Source: JBCCGG01 sp039029395
Lineage (GTDB): Bacteria; Pseudomonadota; Alphaproteobacteria; Kiloniellales; JAKSDN01
Direction: 5' to 3'
NCBI GenBank assembly: GCA_039029395.1
Contig: JBCCGG010000001.1
Span: 62,001-126,000, forward strand
Length of the DNA stretch: 64,000 nt
Below, in pieces: positions 1-7,967 of the stretch. The position numbers and the translations under genes were made by a program. The notes under the pieces are model-generated. The model had not been told where the DNA came from and searched no databases. It worked only from the letters and a program-made list of their open reading frames with translations. Within the stretch, counting starts at the first letter, position 1. Every line of letters starts with the position of its first letter.

Positions 1-846
1 GATCGCACGCTCGACCCGGACACGGCAATGATCGGCGTGATCCTGCGCTACGCCGTCGAACGAATTCCTCAAGAAGTCGAGGTTGAATGGCAGCTGTTCG
101 ACGAGCAGGCAACGCGGGTTCCGGCGACAATGATCGATCCGGCCGGGCCCTTCGTCATGGACGTGGGGCCGGGCGATCCGGTGATCCAATGGCGCAATGT
201 CCTTCGGGACGACCCGGAGCCCGTTATCATCGCCGTCCCCCTGGGGCCCGAGCAGTTGTTTCGACTTCCCTTGATCTCCTTGGGATTTCTGGCGGTTGCG
301 CTGGTCGCCGCCGGATTGGCATTGCGCCCGCGCGTGCTAGCCCGTCGCACATCGATCGGGATCGGCCTGGTCGGCCTGCTCTTGGCGGTCTTGGCCTTGC
401 CCTTTGCCGGTATCCACCTGCGCTCACCCTTTGCCGGCGCGCCGGCGCCCGCGACCCTCACGCAAATCGTTGTAAACTTGCACGGCGCTTTGCGTGAGAC
501 GGTGGATCTGCGCCGGCGCGATGCTCTCGCGGTGAGCGTTGCCCCGGAGCACTTGGAAGACTTGGAGGCCGAAGCGCAACGAGGCTTGGCGATCGAGGTT
601 CTTGGCGGTGGGTCGGCCGCTGTCGACCGCGTCGATGGCGTCGAGATCAAAGAGGCGTCTGCCCTGCCTGGCGGCGGCTTTCGTGTCCGTGCCGCCTGGC
701 GCGCCGATGCCAGCGCTGGCCATTGGGGCCACCGTCATAGGCGTCAAATGGTATTTGAGGCGCTCTTCGACCTCATGCCGATCGAAGGCACATGGAAGCT
801 GACCGGGCTGACGGTGCTAAGAGCTCAGCCTGTCGATCAAGTTTAG
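1..846 (+). CDS. Unknown membrane protein, 5'-truncated by window edge
   Basis: The frame is open from base 1; the first in-frame ATG is at 28, but the upstream codons look coding, so the gene probably starts outside the window. The visible 281 residues have a soluble stretch, then two hydrophobic segments (about residues 88-107 and 117-135 of the visible part) separated by a short Arg-rich loop, then a soluble C-terminal domain of about 140 residues with acidic and His/Arg-rich stretches. This suggests an inner-membrane protein with a sizeable domain on one face. I do not recognise a family. It converges with the CBS protein on the other strand, the two stops overlapping by about 4 bases. 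Confidence 0.6.
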   Translation, partial: DRTLDPDTAMIGVILRYAVERIPQEVEVEWQLFDEQATRVPATMIDPAGPFVMDVGPGDPVIQWRNVLRDDPEPVIIAVPLGPEQLFRLPLISLGFLAVALVAAGLALRPRVLARRTSIGIGLVGLLLAVLALPFAGIHLRSPFAGAPAPATLTQIVVNLHGALRETVDLRRRDALAVSVAPEHLEDLEAEAQRGLAIEVLGGGSAAVDRVDGVEIKEASALPGGGFRVRAAWRADASAGHWGHRHRRQMVFEALFDLMPIEGTWKLTGLTVLRAQPVDQV

Positions 847-1286
847 CTGCGGCCGACGATGTAGTCGCGCAGGACGTGGGTCTCGGTCTCCAGCTCGTCC
901 AGACGATTCTTGACCACGTCGCCAATCGAGATGATGCCACTCAGCTTGCCGTCCTCGGTGACCGGCAGGTGGCGGATCCGGCGGCGAGTCATCTCGCCCA
1001 TGATCTCGGTGACATTGTCGCCTGGCGAGCAGGTCTGAACTTCGCGGGTCATGATGTCGGACACCGGCATGTCCAGCAGCCGGCCGCCATGCTCGGGCAG
1101 CCCGCGGACGATATCGCGCTCGGACACGATGCCCTCGACGCGCTCGCCGTCGCTGCTGACCACCAGGGCGCCGCAGCCTTCCAGCTTGAGCCGATGGGAA
1201 ACGGTATCGACCGTAGCATCCGGCTGCACAGTGGCGCAGCGATTCGCATTATCCCCTTTTGCGCGCAGAATATCCTGGACTTTCAT
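843..1286 (-). CDS. Two-CBS-domain protein
   Basis: A 147-residue protein made almost only of a tandem CBS pair (Bateman module): first repeat about residues 8-68, second about 75-135. Typical signs are VSERDIVRGL in the first repeat, VSDIMTREV opening the second, and RRIRHLPV near the end. Stand-alone CBS proteins of this size in alphaproteobacteria bind adenine nucleotides and act as energy sensors; the partner here is unknown. An ATG start and a promoter-like sequence upstream at 1362-1391 suggest it is transcribed alone, divergently from the thiamine operon. Family is certain, function is not. Confidence 0.9.
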   Translation of the reverse strand: MKVQDILRAKGDNANRCATVQPDATVDTVSHRLKLEGCGALVVSSDGERVEGIVSERDIVRGLPEHGGRLLDMPVSDIMTREVQTCSPGDNVTEIMGEMTRRRIRHLPVTEDGKLSGIISIGDVVKNRLDELETETHVLRDYIVGRS

Positions 1287-1361
1287 TACAATTCCCTCCT
1301 AACCGGCGTGGCCCACATGAAGCACAACCTGGTCCAAAGGGGCCACAAGAGCGCTGGACCT

Positions 1362-1391
1362 AGTATAGGCCCAAAAAGCGCGGCAGGTTAA
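1362..1391 (-). promoter_or_regulatory. Sigma70-type promoter candidate for the CBS gene
   Basis: On the minus strand TTAACC (1386-1391) and TATACT (1362-1367) are separated by 18 bases, about 75 bases before the CBS start codon. Found by eye from consensus match only. Confidence 0.45.
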
Positions 1392-1426
1392 GCCGGTCAT
1401 TTTCCCATGCACCACCGCCGCTGGCC

Positions 1427-1455
1427 TTAAGATCCCTAAAGGTGTAGTCTAAGCT
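1427..1455 (+). promoter_or_regulatory. Weak promoter candidate for the thi operon
   Basis: TTAAGA (1427-1432) and TAAGCT (1450-1455) lie 17 bases apart, each with 4 of 6 consensus matches. Transcription would start near 1462, just before the TPP riboswitch, which is the main reason to take it seriously. Confidence 0.35.
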
Positions 1456-1463
1456 ATCAAACG

Positions 1464-1542
1464 GCTGGGGTGCCGGCGGGACGTGTCGGCTGAGAGCAAA
1501 CCCATCGAACCTGATCTGGGTCATGCCAGCGAAGGGAGTCGC
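1464..1542 (+). promoter_or_regulatory. TPP riboswitch (THI element)
   Basis: The conserved THI-box blocks occur in order: GGGGTGCC (1467-1474), GGCTGAGA (1488-1495), ACCC-like at 1500-1503, GAACCTGATCTGGGTCATGCC (split over 1507-1527) and GCGAAGGGA (1530-1538). This is the thiamine pyrophosphate aptamer. It lies directly before thiO-thiS-thiG-thiE, as expected for feedback control. Its 3' strand AAGGGAG is also the only good ribosome binding site for the thiO TTG start at 1547, so TPP binding most simply blocks translation initiation. No separate intrinsic terminator is visible between aptamer and gene. Confidence 0.95.
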
Positions 1543-1546
1543 ATCC

Positions 1547-2722
1547 TTGAACGCTCCAAATCCAAATGGGACCTGCAAGAACCGGCCCACCGTTGCGGTG
1601 ATCGGCGCCGGTGTCTCGGGCCTGGGGATCGCCTGGCGCCTGGCGGAGGCCGGCTGCCAGGTCGAAGTTTTCGATCGGGGACTGGCGGGTCAGGGCGCGA
1701 GCCGGGCGGCGGCCGGCATGCTCGCCGGCGGCATCGAGGCGGAACCCGGCGAAGAACCCTTATTGGCCTTGAATCGCCTGGCGGCCGAGCTGTGGCCTGG
1801 CTTCCGGGACCGGCTCGAGGCCGCGTCTGGCGGCAAGATCGACTACCGGGACGAGGGCACTTTGGTTGCCGCCTTGACCCGGGACGAAATGGCTCAGCTT
1901 CGCTTCCAGTTCGACTACCAGAGCAAGCTCGGCATCGACCTTCAATGGCTGAGCGGCGCCGAGGCGCGCCGCCGGGAACCTTATCTCAGGCCCGGCGTGG
2001 CCGGTGCGATCTATTCACCGGGCGATCATCAGGTCGACAACCGCAAGCTGGCCGAGGCGCTCAAGCGCGCCTTTCTGGCGGCCGGCGGCACACTCCACGA
2101 GGGCTGCCCCATCTCTGCCATCGAGACCGCGGGCGGCGCGGTGCGCGGTGTGACGGTAGAGGACCGGCAGGTTCCCGCCGATGTGGTCGTGCTGGCGGCC
2201 GGCGCGTGGTCGCGCCAGATCGATGGCTTGCCAGAGCAGGCCCTGCCGCCGGTGCGCCCGGTCAAGGGTCAGGTCTTGGCGCTCAGGATGGACCCGCTCG
2301 CGCCGCTTCTGCGCCATGTGCTTTGGGCGCCCAAGATCTACCTAGTGCCACGGCTGGACGGCCGCGTGGTGATCGGCGGCACAGTCGAGGAAAAGGGTTT
2401 CGACGAAACCCTCACCGCCGGCGGCATTTTCGCCATTCTTGAGGCCGCCTGGCGCGCCCTGCCGGCAATCGAGGAACTGCCGATCGACGAGTTCTGGGTC
2501 GGGTTCCGGCCGACCAGCCGAGACGACGCGCCGATTCTCGGCCCCGGCCCGCTCGACGGGCTGGTGCTGGCGACTGGCCACCACAGGAACGGCATCCTGC
2601 AGGCCCCCGTGACGGCGGAGCTGGTCAGCCGCTATATTCTCACCGGCGAGCTGGATCCGGCGTTGGAGCCCTTTGGGTTGGATCGCTTCGCGCGGGACAA
2701 GCGCGCGGCTGGCGCGGCGTAA
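1547..2722 (+). CDS. thiO: Glycine oxidase ThiO
   Basis: FAD-dependent glycine oxidase that makes iminoglycine (dehydroglycine) for thiazole formation by ThiG. The N-terminus carries the dinucleotide-binding GAGVSGLG motif within the first 30 residues, and the C-terminus has the DAO-family substrate/FAD block WVGFRPTSRDDAP and GHHRNGI. Length is 391 residues, typical for ThiO. I place the start at TTG 1547: an in-frame ATG at 1523 lies inside the conserved riboswitch core and has no binding site, whereas GAAGGGAG at 1531-1538 is 8 bases before the TTG. First gene of the thi operon; thiS follows 13 bases after its stop. Confidence 0.93.
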   Translation: MNAPNPNGTCKNRPTVAVIGAGVSGLGIAWRLAEAGCQVEVFDRGLAGQGASRAAAGMLAGGIEAEPGEEPLLALNRLAAELWPGFRDRLEAASGGKIDYRDEGTLVAALTRDEMAQLRFQFDYQSKLGIDLQWLSGAEARRREPYLRPGVAGAIYSPGDHQVDNRKLAEALKRAFLAAGGTLHEGCPISAIETAGGAVRGVTVEDRQVPADVVVLAAGAWSRQIDGLPEQALPPVRPVKGQVLALRMDPLAPLLRHVLWAPKIYLVPRLDGRVVIGGTVEEKGFDETLTAGGIFAILEAAWRALPAIEELPIDEFWVGFRPTSRDDAPILGPGPLDGLVLATGHHRNGILQAPVTAELVSRYILTGELDPALEPFGLDRFARDKRAAGAA

Positions 2723-2735
2723 GGAGCTTTTGGGC

Positions 2736-2945
2736 ATGCGATCGCAGATCACGGTAAATGGCGAGACGCGTCCTTGGCAGGCGGTCGACGTGGTTCGGCT
2801 GCTACAGGCCGAAGGCCTCGACCCGGCACGCCGTGGCGTCGCGGTTGCGATCAACGGCGCCGTGGTGCCCCGCCACCGCTGGGCAGAAACCGCTGTGCAG
2901 CCCAACGACCTTATTGAAATCGTCAAGCCATTCGCCGGTGGGTGA
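2736..2945 (+). CDS. thiS: Sulfur carrier protein ThiS
   Basis: A 69-residue ubiquitin-fold protein ending in the diagnostic Gly-Gly that is adenylated and thiocarboxylated to carry sulfur to ThiG. The VAINGAVVPRHRW stretch and C-terminal IEIVKPFAGG are typical. The ATG at 2736 follows AAGGAG at 2721-2726; longer upstream frames would run into thiO. The adenylating partner (ThiF/MoeB type) is not in this window. Confidence 0.95.
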   Translation: MRSQITVNGETRPWQAVDVVRLLQAEGLDPARRGVAVAINGAVVPRHRWAETAVQPNDLIEIVKPFAGG

Positions 2946-2949
2946 GACA

Positions 2950-3720
2950 ATGACGCAGACCTATCAGCTGGCCGGACGGACCTTCAGCTCCCGTTTGATT
3001 ATGGGCACCGCCGGCTTCCCCAATCAGCAGCTTCTGCTCGACGCACTGGCGGCCAGCGGTGCCGATGTGGCGACCGCCTCGATCCGGCGTATCAGCCTGG
3101 AGGGCTATGCGGAGTCCCTGGTCGATCTTTTGGGCGAGGACTATCAGCTGCTGCCCAACACGGCCGGCTGCGAGACCGTGCGCGATGCGGTGCTGACGGC
3201 CCAGCTGGCGCGCGAGGCGCTCGAGACCGATTGGCTTAAGCTGGAGCTGATCGGCGACCGGGAGACTCTCTATCCCGACGTGGTCCAACTGGTCGAGGCG
3301 GCCGAGATCCTGGTCAAGGACGGCTTTCAGGTGCTGCCCTACTGCACCGACGACCCGGTGGTCTGCCGGCGCCTGGTCGAGGTCGGCTGCGTCGCGGTCA
3401 TGCCCCTGGGCGCACCGATCGGCTCGGGCATGGGGATCTGCAACCCGACCAACATCGAGCTGATCTGCGCCAACAGCCCGGTGCCCGTGATTCTCGACGC
3501 CGGCATCGGCACCGCCTCGGACGCGGCGCTCGCCATGGAGTTGGGCTGCGATGCGGTGATGATAAATTCGGCGGTTGCCAAAGCCCTCGACCCGGTTGCC
3601 ATGGCCGGCGCCATGGCCCGCGCGGTCGAGGCCGGCCATCTGGCCCATCATGCCGGGCGCATTCCGAAGAAGGGCTATGCCGAGCCCTCCAGTCCCCAGT
3701 TGGGGCTGATCGGCTCTTGA
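2950..3720 (+). CDS. thiG: Thiazole synthase ThiG
   Basis: TIM-barrel enzyme joining 1-deoxy-D-xylulose 5-phosphate, dehydroglycine and ThiS-thiocarboxylate into thiazole phosphate. The Schiff-base lysine is Lys97 in WLKLELIGD; the phosphate-binding region APIGSGMGICNP and DAGIGTASDA are intact. 256 residues, normal length. The ATG is 4 bases after the thiS stop, so the two are translationally coupled. Confidence 0.97.
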   Translation: MTQTYQLAGRTFSSRLIMGTAGFPNQQLLLDALAASGADVATASIRRISLEGYAESLVDLLGEDYQLLPNTAGCETVRDAVLTAQLAREALETDWLKLELIGDRETLYPDVVQLVEAAEILVKDGFQVLPYCTDDPVVCRRLVEVGCVAVMPLGAPIGSGMGICNPTNIELICANSPVPVILDAGIGTASDAALAMELGCDAVMINSAVAKALDPVAMAGAMARAVEAGHLAHHAGRIPKKGYAEPSSPQLGLIGS

Positions 3721-4331
3721 GGCTGCCACACCCGGCGGTCTTGCTCATCACCGACCGCAAAGTCGCCAAGAAGCCTTTGGATCATGTGGTGCGCGCGGCG
3801 CTCGACGGCGGTTGCCGATGGCTCAGCTTGCGTGAGAAAGACCTGGCGCCGGACCAGAGGCACCAGCTTCTCGAAACGCTCATCGTGCCCACCCGGGCGG
3901 CCGGCGCGACGTTCACCGTGCACGAGGATCTAGGCGCTGCCGCCGGGGTCGACGGCGTCCATCTGCCGCGCCGCGGGGATCCTGAGGCGGCGCGCGCGCA
4001 GCTTGGGCGCAGGGCCCTGATAGGGTGCTCGGCCCACGACCAGGCTGAAGCCCTGGCAGCTCAGGCGGCAGGCGCCGACTATCTCACCCTGAGCCCGGTC
4101 TTTCCGAGCCTTAGCAAGCCCGGTTACGATAAGGCGCTCGGCCTAGAGGGGCTGTCGTCAGTGACCAGCGAGCTGACGATCCCGGCGATTGCCCTGGGCG
4201 GTATCACGGCGGACACCGCGGCGGCGTGCCGGGCGGCCGGGGCGGCCGGTATCGCGGTCTGCGGTGTGATTATGATGGCGAAGGACCCCGCTGCCGCAAT
4301 GGCGAAGGTCGTTAACGCCTTTGAGGGATAA
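3717..4331 (+). CDS. thiE: Thiamine phosphate synthase ThiE
   Basis: Couples the HMP-pyrophosphate and thiazole phosphate halves to thiamine phosphate. The 204-residue barrel shows LLITDRK near the start, LREKDL for pyrophosphate/Mg binding, GVHLPRRGD, TLSPVFPSLSKPGY and the phosphate-binding IALGGIT. The start is a TTG overlapping the thiG stop by four bases (TTGA); it is the only start that keeps the first beta strand. Last biosynthetic gene of the operon; thiC and thiD are not in the window. Confidence 0.93.
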   Translation: MRLPHPAVLLITDRKVAKKPLDHVVRAALDGGCRWLSLREKDLAPDQRHQLLETLIVPTRAAGATFTVHEDLGAAAGVDGVHLPRRGDPEAARAQLGRRALIGCSAHDQAEALAAQAAGADYLTLSPVFPSLSKPGYDKALGLEGLSSVTSELTIPAIALGGITADTAAACRAAGAAGIAVCGVIMMAKDPAAAMAKVVNAFEG

Positions 4332-4338
4332 AGGTGGC

Positions 4339-7014
4339 ATGCACCGGACCCTGATAAGACTCTTCTCGGCTCTTTTCGTGGCGGTTTTACTGCTGGCCGG
4401 CATTTACTACGGCTACTTGACGTGGCAACTGCAGCCCAAGGCCCCGCCACCACAGATCCTGGCCGCCGAGCGGGCCTTGGCGGAGGCGGACACGGTGGCG
4501 CTGCTGCATATCGACATCGCGGCCGCCGTTCGCGCCGAGCAGATCTTTCTGGGCGAGGCTGACCGCCAAGCCTTGCGCGGCCCCCTACCGGGCGCCAATC
4601 CCGTGGTCGCAAAGCTGGCCGCCGCCGGTGTCGATCTGCGCCAATCTCTCGAGCAGCTGGTTGCCGGCGTCTCCTTGTCGGGCCGGGACGTTACCTGGGC
4701 GACCATCCTGACCGGCCGCTTTCCGGTTGAAGAGATCCGTGCGGTGCTGATGCAGGACAGCTTGACTCAGGTGGGCGAGGGGGGCGTCCTGCTGATTTCC
4801 AGCGAGGACTTGGAGACCTGCGAAATCTCGGCGCCCATCGCGGTTTTTCTCTCGCCCAAGCAGGTGATATTCGGCAACCCAGCGAAGGTCGCCCGGGCGA
4901 TCGACCGCTTGGCCGCCGATGCGCCGCCGGATCTCGCGCTGGCGGCCTGGCGAGACTATCGTCGGGCCCGCTTGCTCAGCTTGGCGCTCGTGGTCCCTCC
5001 GATGGCGATTGGCCAACGGCTCGACGACCCCGCCGCCCGTTTCGCCACGCAATCGGCCAATGGAACGCTGGACCCCGTCGAGCGCCTCTATCTCGGTGCT
5101 CGGGTCGGCACCCTGCCGCCGCGGCTCCAGTTGGACGTCCGGCTCGAGGCCAGCGGAAGTATCTGGCCCGCCCAGATGGCCGAGGCCTATGAGGCCTGGC
5201 GAGCCGCCTTCACAGCCCAAGTGGAGCGCCGACTGCCGGCTCTGGCTCGGCTGCAAGGCCATGCCACGGTCGCAGCCGATGGCGACAGCCTCGTGGTCGA
5301 AACCACGCTCAACAAAGGTTTCTTGAACGATCTTACCGAGGTGCCGGGCGAGTTGCTCCGATTGGCTTTTTCCGGCCTCAGCGCGGACGACTCTGCGACC
5401 ACTCGGCCGGTCGCCGAGGAGCGTACTCTGGCGCCGACCCAGATTGCCACCTATAGCACGGACCTGCGCTCTGCCGATCTCAAGCCATTTGACCCGACTC
5501 TCGATCAAACCTTTAAGGCACAAACGGAGACTGGGCCCTTCGGACTGCGCATCAAGGCCTTGCGCCTGGTGGAGCCGCCAAACCCAGCGGTTCAGCTCGA
5601 ACTCGAGGTGGCGAGCAGCGAAATCGCCAACTTGGAGCTCGACGCAATGCATCGGGGCGAGAGCGAGGCGCGGGCGCAGGTTTACATTTATCAAGTACGC
5701 GACCGGGATGGCGCGAACCTGCTGCGCGAGGAGCGCTGTGGGCCGGACCGCAACAGCTTGGGCGGCGTGCTCGAGGCGGCCAGCAAGCAGGTCTATCGCG
5801 ACGAGATCTTCGTTCCTGTTTCGGTGGTCGAAGGCGTCAAAAGCGTGCGCCTCAAGCCCGGCACCCTGACGGCCGACATCGCTCAGGTCGAGGGCATGAT
5901 CGAGCTGCGTCTGGCAACCCGTATCGAAACCTTACGTGTGTCGGCGCCATTTGCCGGCAAGGCGATCGAACGCGCCGGGGTTAGGATCAAGTTCACCGAG
6001 GCTGAGCCTGGCCAGGTCAAGTACGATATCAGCGGCAAGACAGACCGGGTGCTCGCCGTTCGAGCCAAGAACCAACAAGGGGCCTATCTGGCGCCGGCAG
6101 GGTCCTATGCGACCGGCCGATTGCTAGGGGCCGGCAAGACCGTGGGACGCGACTATCAGGGTACCCCGGCCGAGCTTGAGGTGATCCTTGCAAGCGGCGT
6201 GTCCATTCTACAATATCCTTTTACTTTGAGTTATGTAATGCCAGAATTTAATGCATGGGATTATCCAAAGTCAGCGACGGTCAGGGCCGGCAATCGGGCG
6301 GCCTTCGCCGCCCAAGCTAAGCCGCCGGCCAAGGACGAAGACTGCCAAGGAAGCGCTTCCGCGGGCCAGCTGGCGCCCTTCTGGCTGTGCCTCGACCTGC
6401 AAACCTTCTGGGGCGAGAACGTTGGCGCCTCGGGCCGTGTGCTTGCGCCCGCCAGCCCCCTTCTTGAGGGCAACCTTTCGGCGCTCGAGCTTACGGTTGA
6501 CGAGGTGAGCCCAGCTGGCGAGGAGGAGGCCTGGACGGTCGCGTTCGCGTCGTTCCTCGATCTCGCCCCCCATGGCGACCAGCTCGCCGGTAGGGTCAAC
6601 GGTCAGGTCGCGGTTCCCGAGCTGGCAAGCTTGGCCGAACCGCGTTTCGATCAGGTCGCCGGACGCGTAATCCTTCGCCTGCCCAAGCGGCTCAGCCGGC
6701 TGACTCTCGATGTCTCGGAGCTCGGCAACAGTATTCGACGGGACGACGGTCGGGCGGCCACTCTGATCGCCTATGACGATGGCGGACTGGAGCTGGAGGT
6801 GATCGGTCCGAGGGATCGCCTGGTCCAGTTCATCCCGCGTGACCGGCAAGGCCAGGCCATGGCGACCAACAATGTGCGCGTGACGCCGGGTGAAACGCAC
6901 GACCACTGGCTCGCCTCGCTGCGCACCTCGGGTCGGCCCGCCACACTCGACGTGGTCTTTGCCGAAGCTCAAGACGAGCAGGTTTACGACTATCGTCTTG
7001 AGCTTTCGGAGTAA
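4339..7014 (+). CDS. Large membrane-anchored protein of unknown function
   Basis: An 891-residue protein I cannot assign. Residues 8-28 form one N-terminal membrane anchor, followed by a long soluble region that should lie in the periplasm. The first third (EADTVALLHIDI and following) has the flavour of DUF3352-like surface proteins, but this is only an impression. The rest is rich in predicted beta structure, with a repeated theme of charged strands and several isolated Cys residues. A short AT-richer patch occurs near 6200-6260. I prefer ATG 4339 over TTG 4321 because the latter overlaps the end of thiE and adds only six polar residues. It follows thiE by 7 bases and may be cotranscribed with the thi genes. 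Confidence 0.75.
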   Translation: MHRTLIRLFSALFVAVLLLAGIYYGYLTWQLQPKAPPPQILAAERALAEADTVALLHIDIAAAVRAEQIFLGEADRQALRGPLPGANPVVAKLAAAGVDLRQSLEQLVAGVSLSGRDVTWATILTGRFPVEEIRAVLMQDSLTQVGEGGVLLISSEDLETCEISAPIAVFLSPKQVIFGNPAKVARAIDRLAADAPPDLALAAWRDYRRARLLSLALVVPPMAIGQRLDDPAARFATQSANGTLDPVERLYLGARVGTLPPRLQLDVRLEASGSIWPAQMAEAYEAWRAAFTAQVERRLPALARLQGHATVAADGDSLVVETTLNKGFLNDLTEVPGELLRLAFSGLSADDSATTRPVAEERTLAPTQIATYSTDLRSADLKPFDPTLDQTFKAQTETGPFGLRIKALRLVEPPNPAVQLELEVASSEIANLELDAMHRGESEARAQVYIYQVRDRDGANLLREERCGPDRNSLGGVLEAASKQVYRDEIFVPVSVVEGVKSVRLKPGTLTADIAQVEGMIELRLATRIETLRVSAPFAGKAIERAGVRIKFTEAEPGQVKYDISGKTDRVLAVRAKNQQGAYLAPAGSYATGRLLGAGKTVGRDYQGTPAELEVILASGVSILQYPFTLSYVMPEFNAWDYPKSATVRAGNRAAFAAQAKPPAKDEDCQGSASAGQLAPFWLCLDLQTFWGENVGASGRVLAPASPLLEGNLSALELTVDEVSPAGEEEAWTVAFASFLDLAPHGDQLAGRVNGQVAVPELASLAEPRFDQVAGRVILRLPKRLSRLTLDVSELGNSIRRDDGRAATLIAYDDGGLELEVIGPRDRLVQFIPRDRQGQAMATNNVRVTPGETHDHWLASLRTSGRPATLDVVFAEAQDEQVYDYRLELSE

Positions 7015-7094
7015 TCTGAAAAGTATCCCATTTAACAGTCGCTTAAGAGAAAATCCTGTACACCGGGTAGGGCCTTCGTTCGGGCGAAAATCGG

Positions 7095-7123
7095 TTGCTT
7101 TCAGGGCGCGGAAACGCTATCTG
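7095..7123 (+). promoter_or_regulatory. Promoter candidate for cysD-cysNC
   Basis: TTGCTT (7095-7100) and TATCTG (7118-7123) with a 17-base spacer, about 45 bases before the cysD start. The same TTGC/17/TAT arrangement appears before several other genes in the window. Confidence 0.5.
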
Positions 7124-7168
7124 GCGCAGCCGTCTTGAGGCCCGCTCCACAATTCAAAAAAGAGTGCC

Positions 7169-7966
7169 ATGAAACGACTGGACGAACTGGAAGCGCAGTC
7201 GATCTACATCCTGCGCGAGGCCTACCAAGGCATCGCCCCGCTTGCCATGCTGTGGTCGCTCGGCAAGGACTCGAACGTCATGGTGTGGTTGGCCAAGAAG
7301 GCCTTCTTCGGGCGCGTGCCTTTCCCCGTGATGCATGTGGACACCGGCAAGAAGTTTCCCGAAATGTATGACTTCCGGGAACGCTATGCCGCCGAGTGGG
7401 AGCTCGACCTGATCACCTACGATTGCCCGCCGGCAGAGGCGGTCGACGACGATCAGCTCGGCCCGGCAGCGCGTTCGGCGGCGCGCAAGACCCTGGGCTT
7501 GAAGGCCGCGATCGAAGCCGAGGGCCTGCGGGGCATCATCGCCGGCATCCGCCGGGACGAGCAGGCGATCCGCGCCAAGGAGCGCGTGTTCAGCCCGCGC
7601 CACGCCTCCGGCCAGTGGGACTTCCGCGAGCAGCCGCCGGAGTTCTGGGACCAGTTCAAGACCGATTTCCCGCCGGGCACCCACGTGCGCATCCACCCTT
7701 TGCTGCACTGGACCGAGATAGACATCTGGCACTACATCCGGCGCGAATCGATCCCCATCGTGCCGCTGTACTTCGCCCGCAACGGACAACGTTACCGTTC
7801 CCTCGGCGACCAGGACATCACTGCCCCGGTTGAGTCCGAGGCCGCCACACTGGACCAGATCATCGCCGAGCTGGAGCAGACCACCACATCGGAGCGCGCC
7901 GGCCGCGCCATGGACCACGAGCGCGAGGACTCCTTCGAGCGCCTGCGCAGCGAAGGCTACATGTAA
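7169..7966 (+). CDS. cysD: Sulfate adenylyltransferase small subunit CysD
   Basis: PP-loop ATP sulfurylase subunit that forms adenosine 5'-phosphosulfate (APS) from ATP and sulfate with the CysN GTPase. The PP-loop is SLGKDS near residue 30; HVDTGKKFPEMYDFR and the C-terminal RYRSLGDQDIT block are conserved. At 265 residues it is shorter than E. coli CysD (302) but ends with the usual acidic tail and a normal stop. The next gene begins 1 base after its stop, a tight two-gene unit. Confidence 0.96.
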   Translation: MKRLDELEAQSIYILREAYQGIAPLAMLWSLGKDSNVMVWLAKKAFFGRVPFPVMHVDTGKKFPEMYDFRERYAAEWELDLITYDCPPAEAVDDDQLGPAARSAARKTLGLKAAIEAEGLRGIIAGIRRDEQAIRAKERVFSPRHASGQWDFREQPPEFWDQFKTDFPPGTHVRIHPLLHWTEIDIWHYIRRESIPIVPLYFARNGQRYRSLGDQDITAPVESEAATLDQIIAELEQTTTSERAGRAMDHEREDSFERLRSEGYM

Positions 7967-7967
7967 G

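Noticed and set aside
1523..1546. ATG 1523 as thiO start
   Set aside because: It is part of the conserved TPP aptamer core and has no ribosome site, whereas TTG 1547 has one at good spacing.
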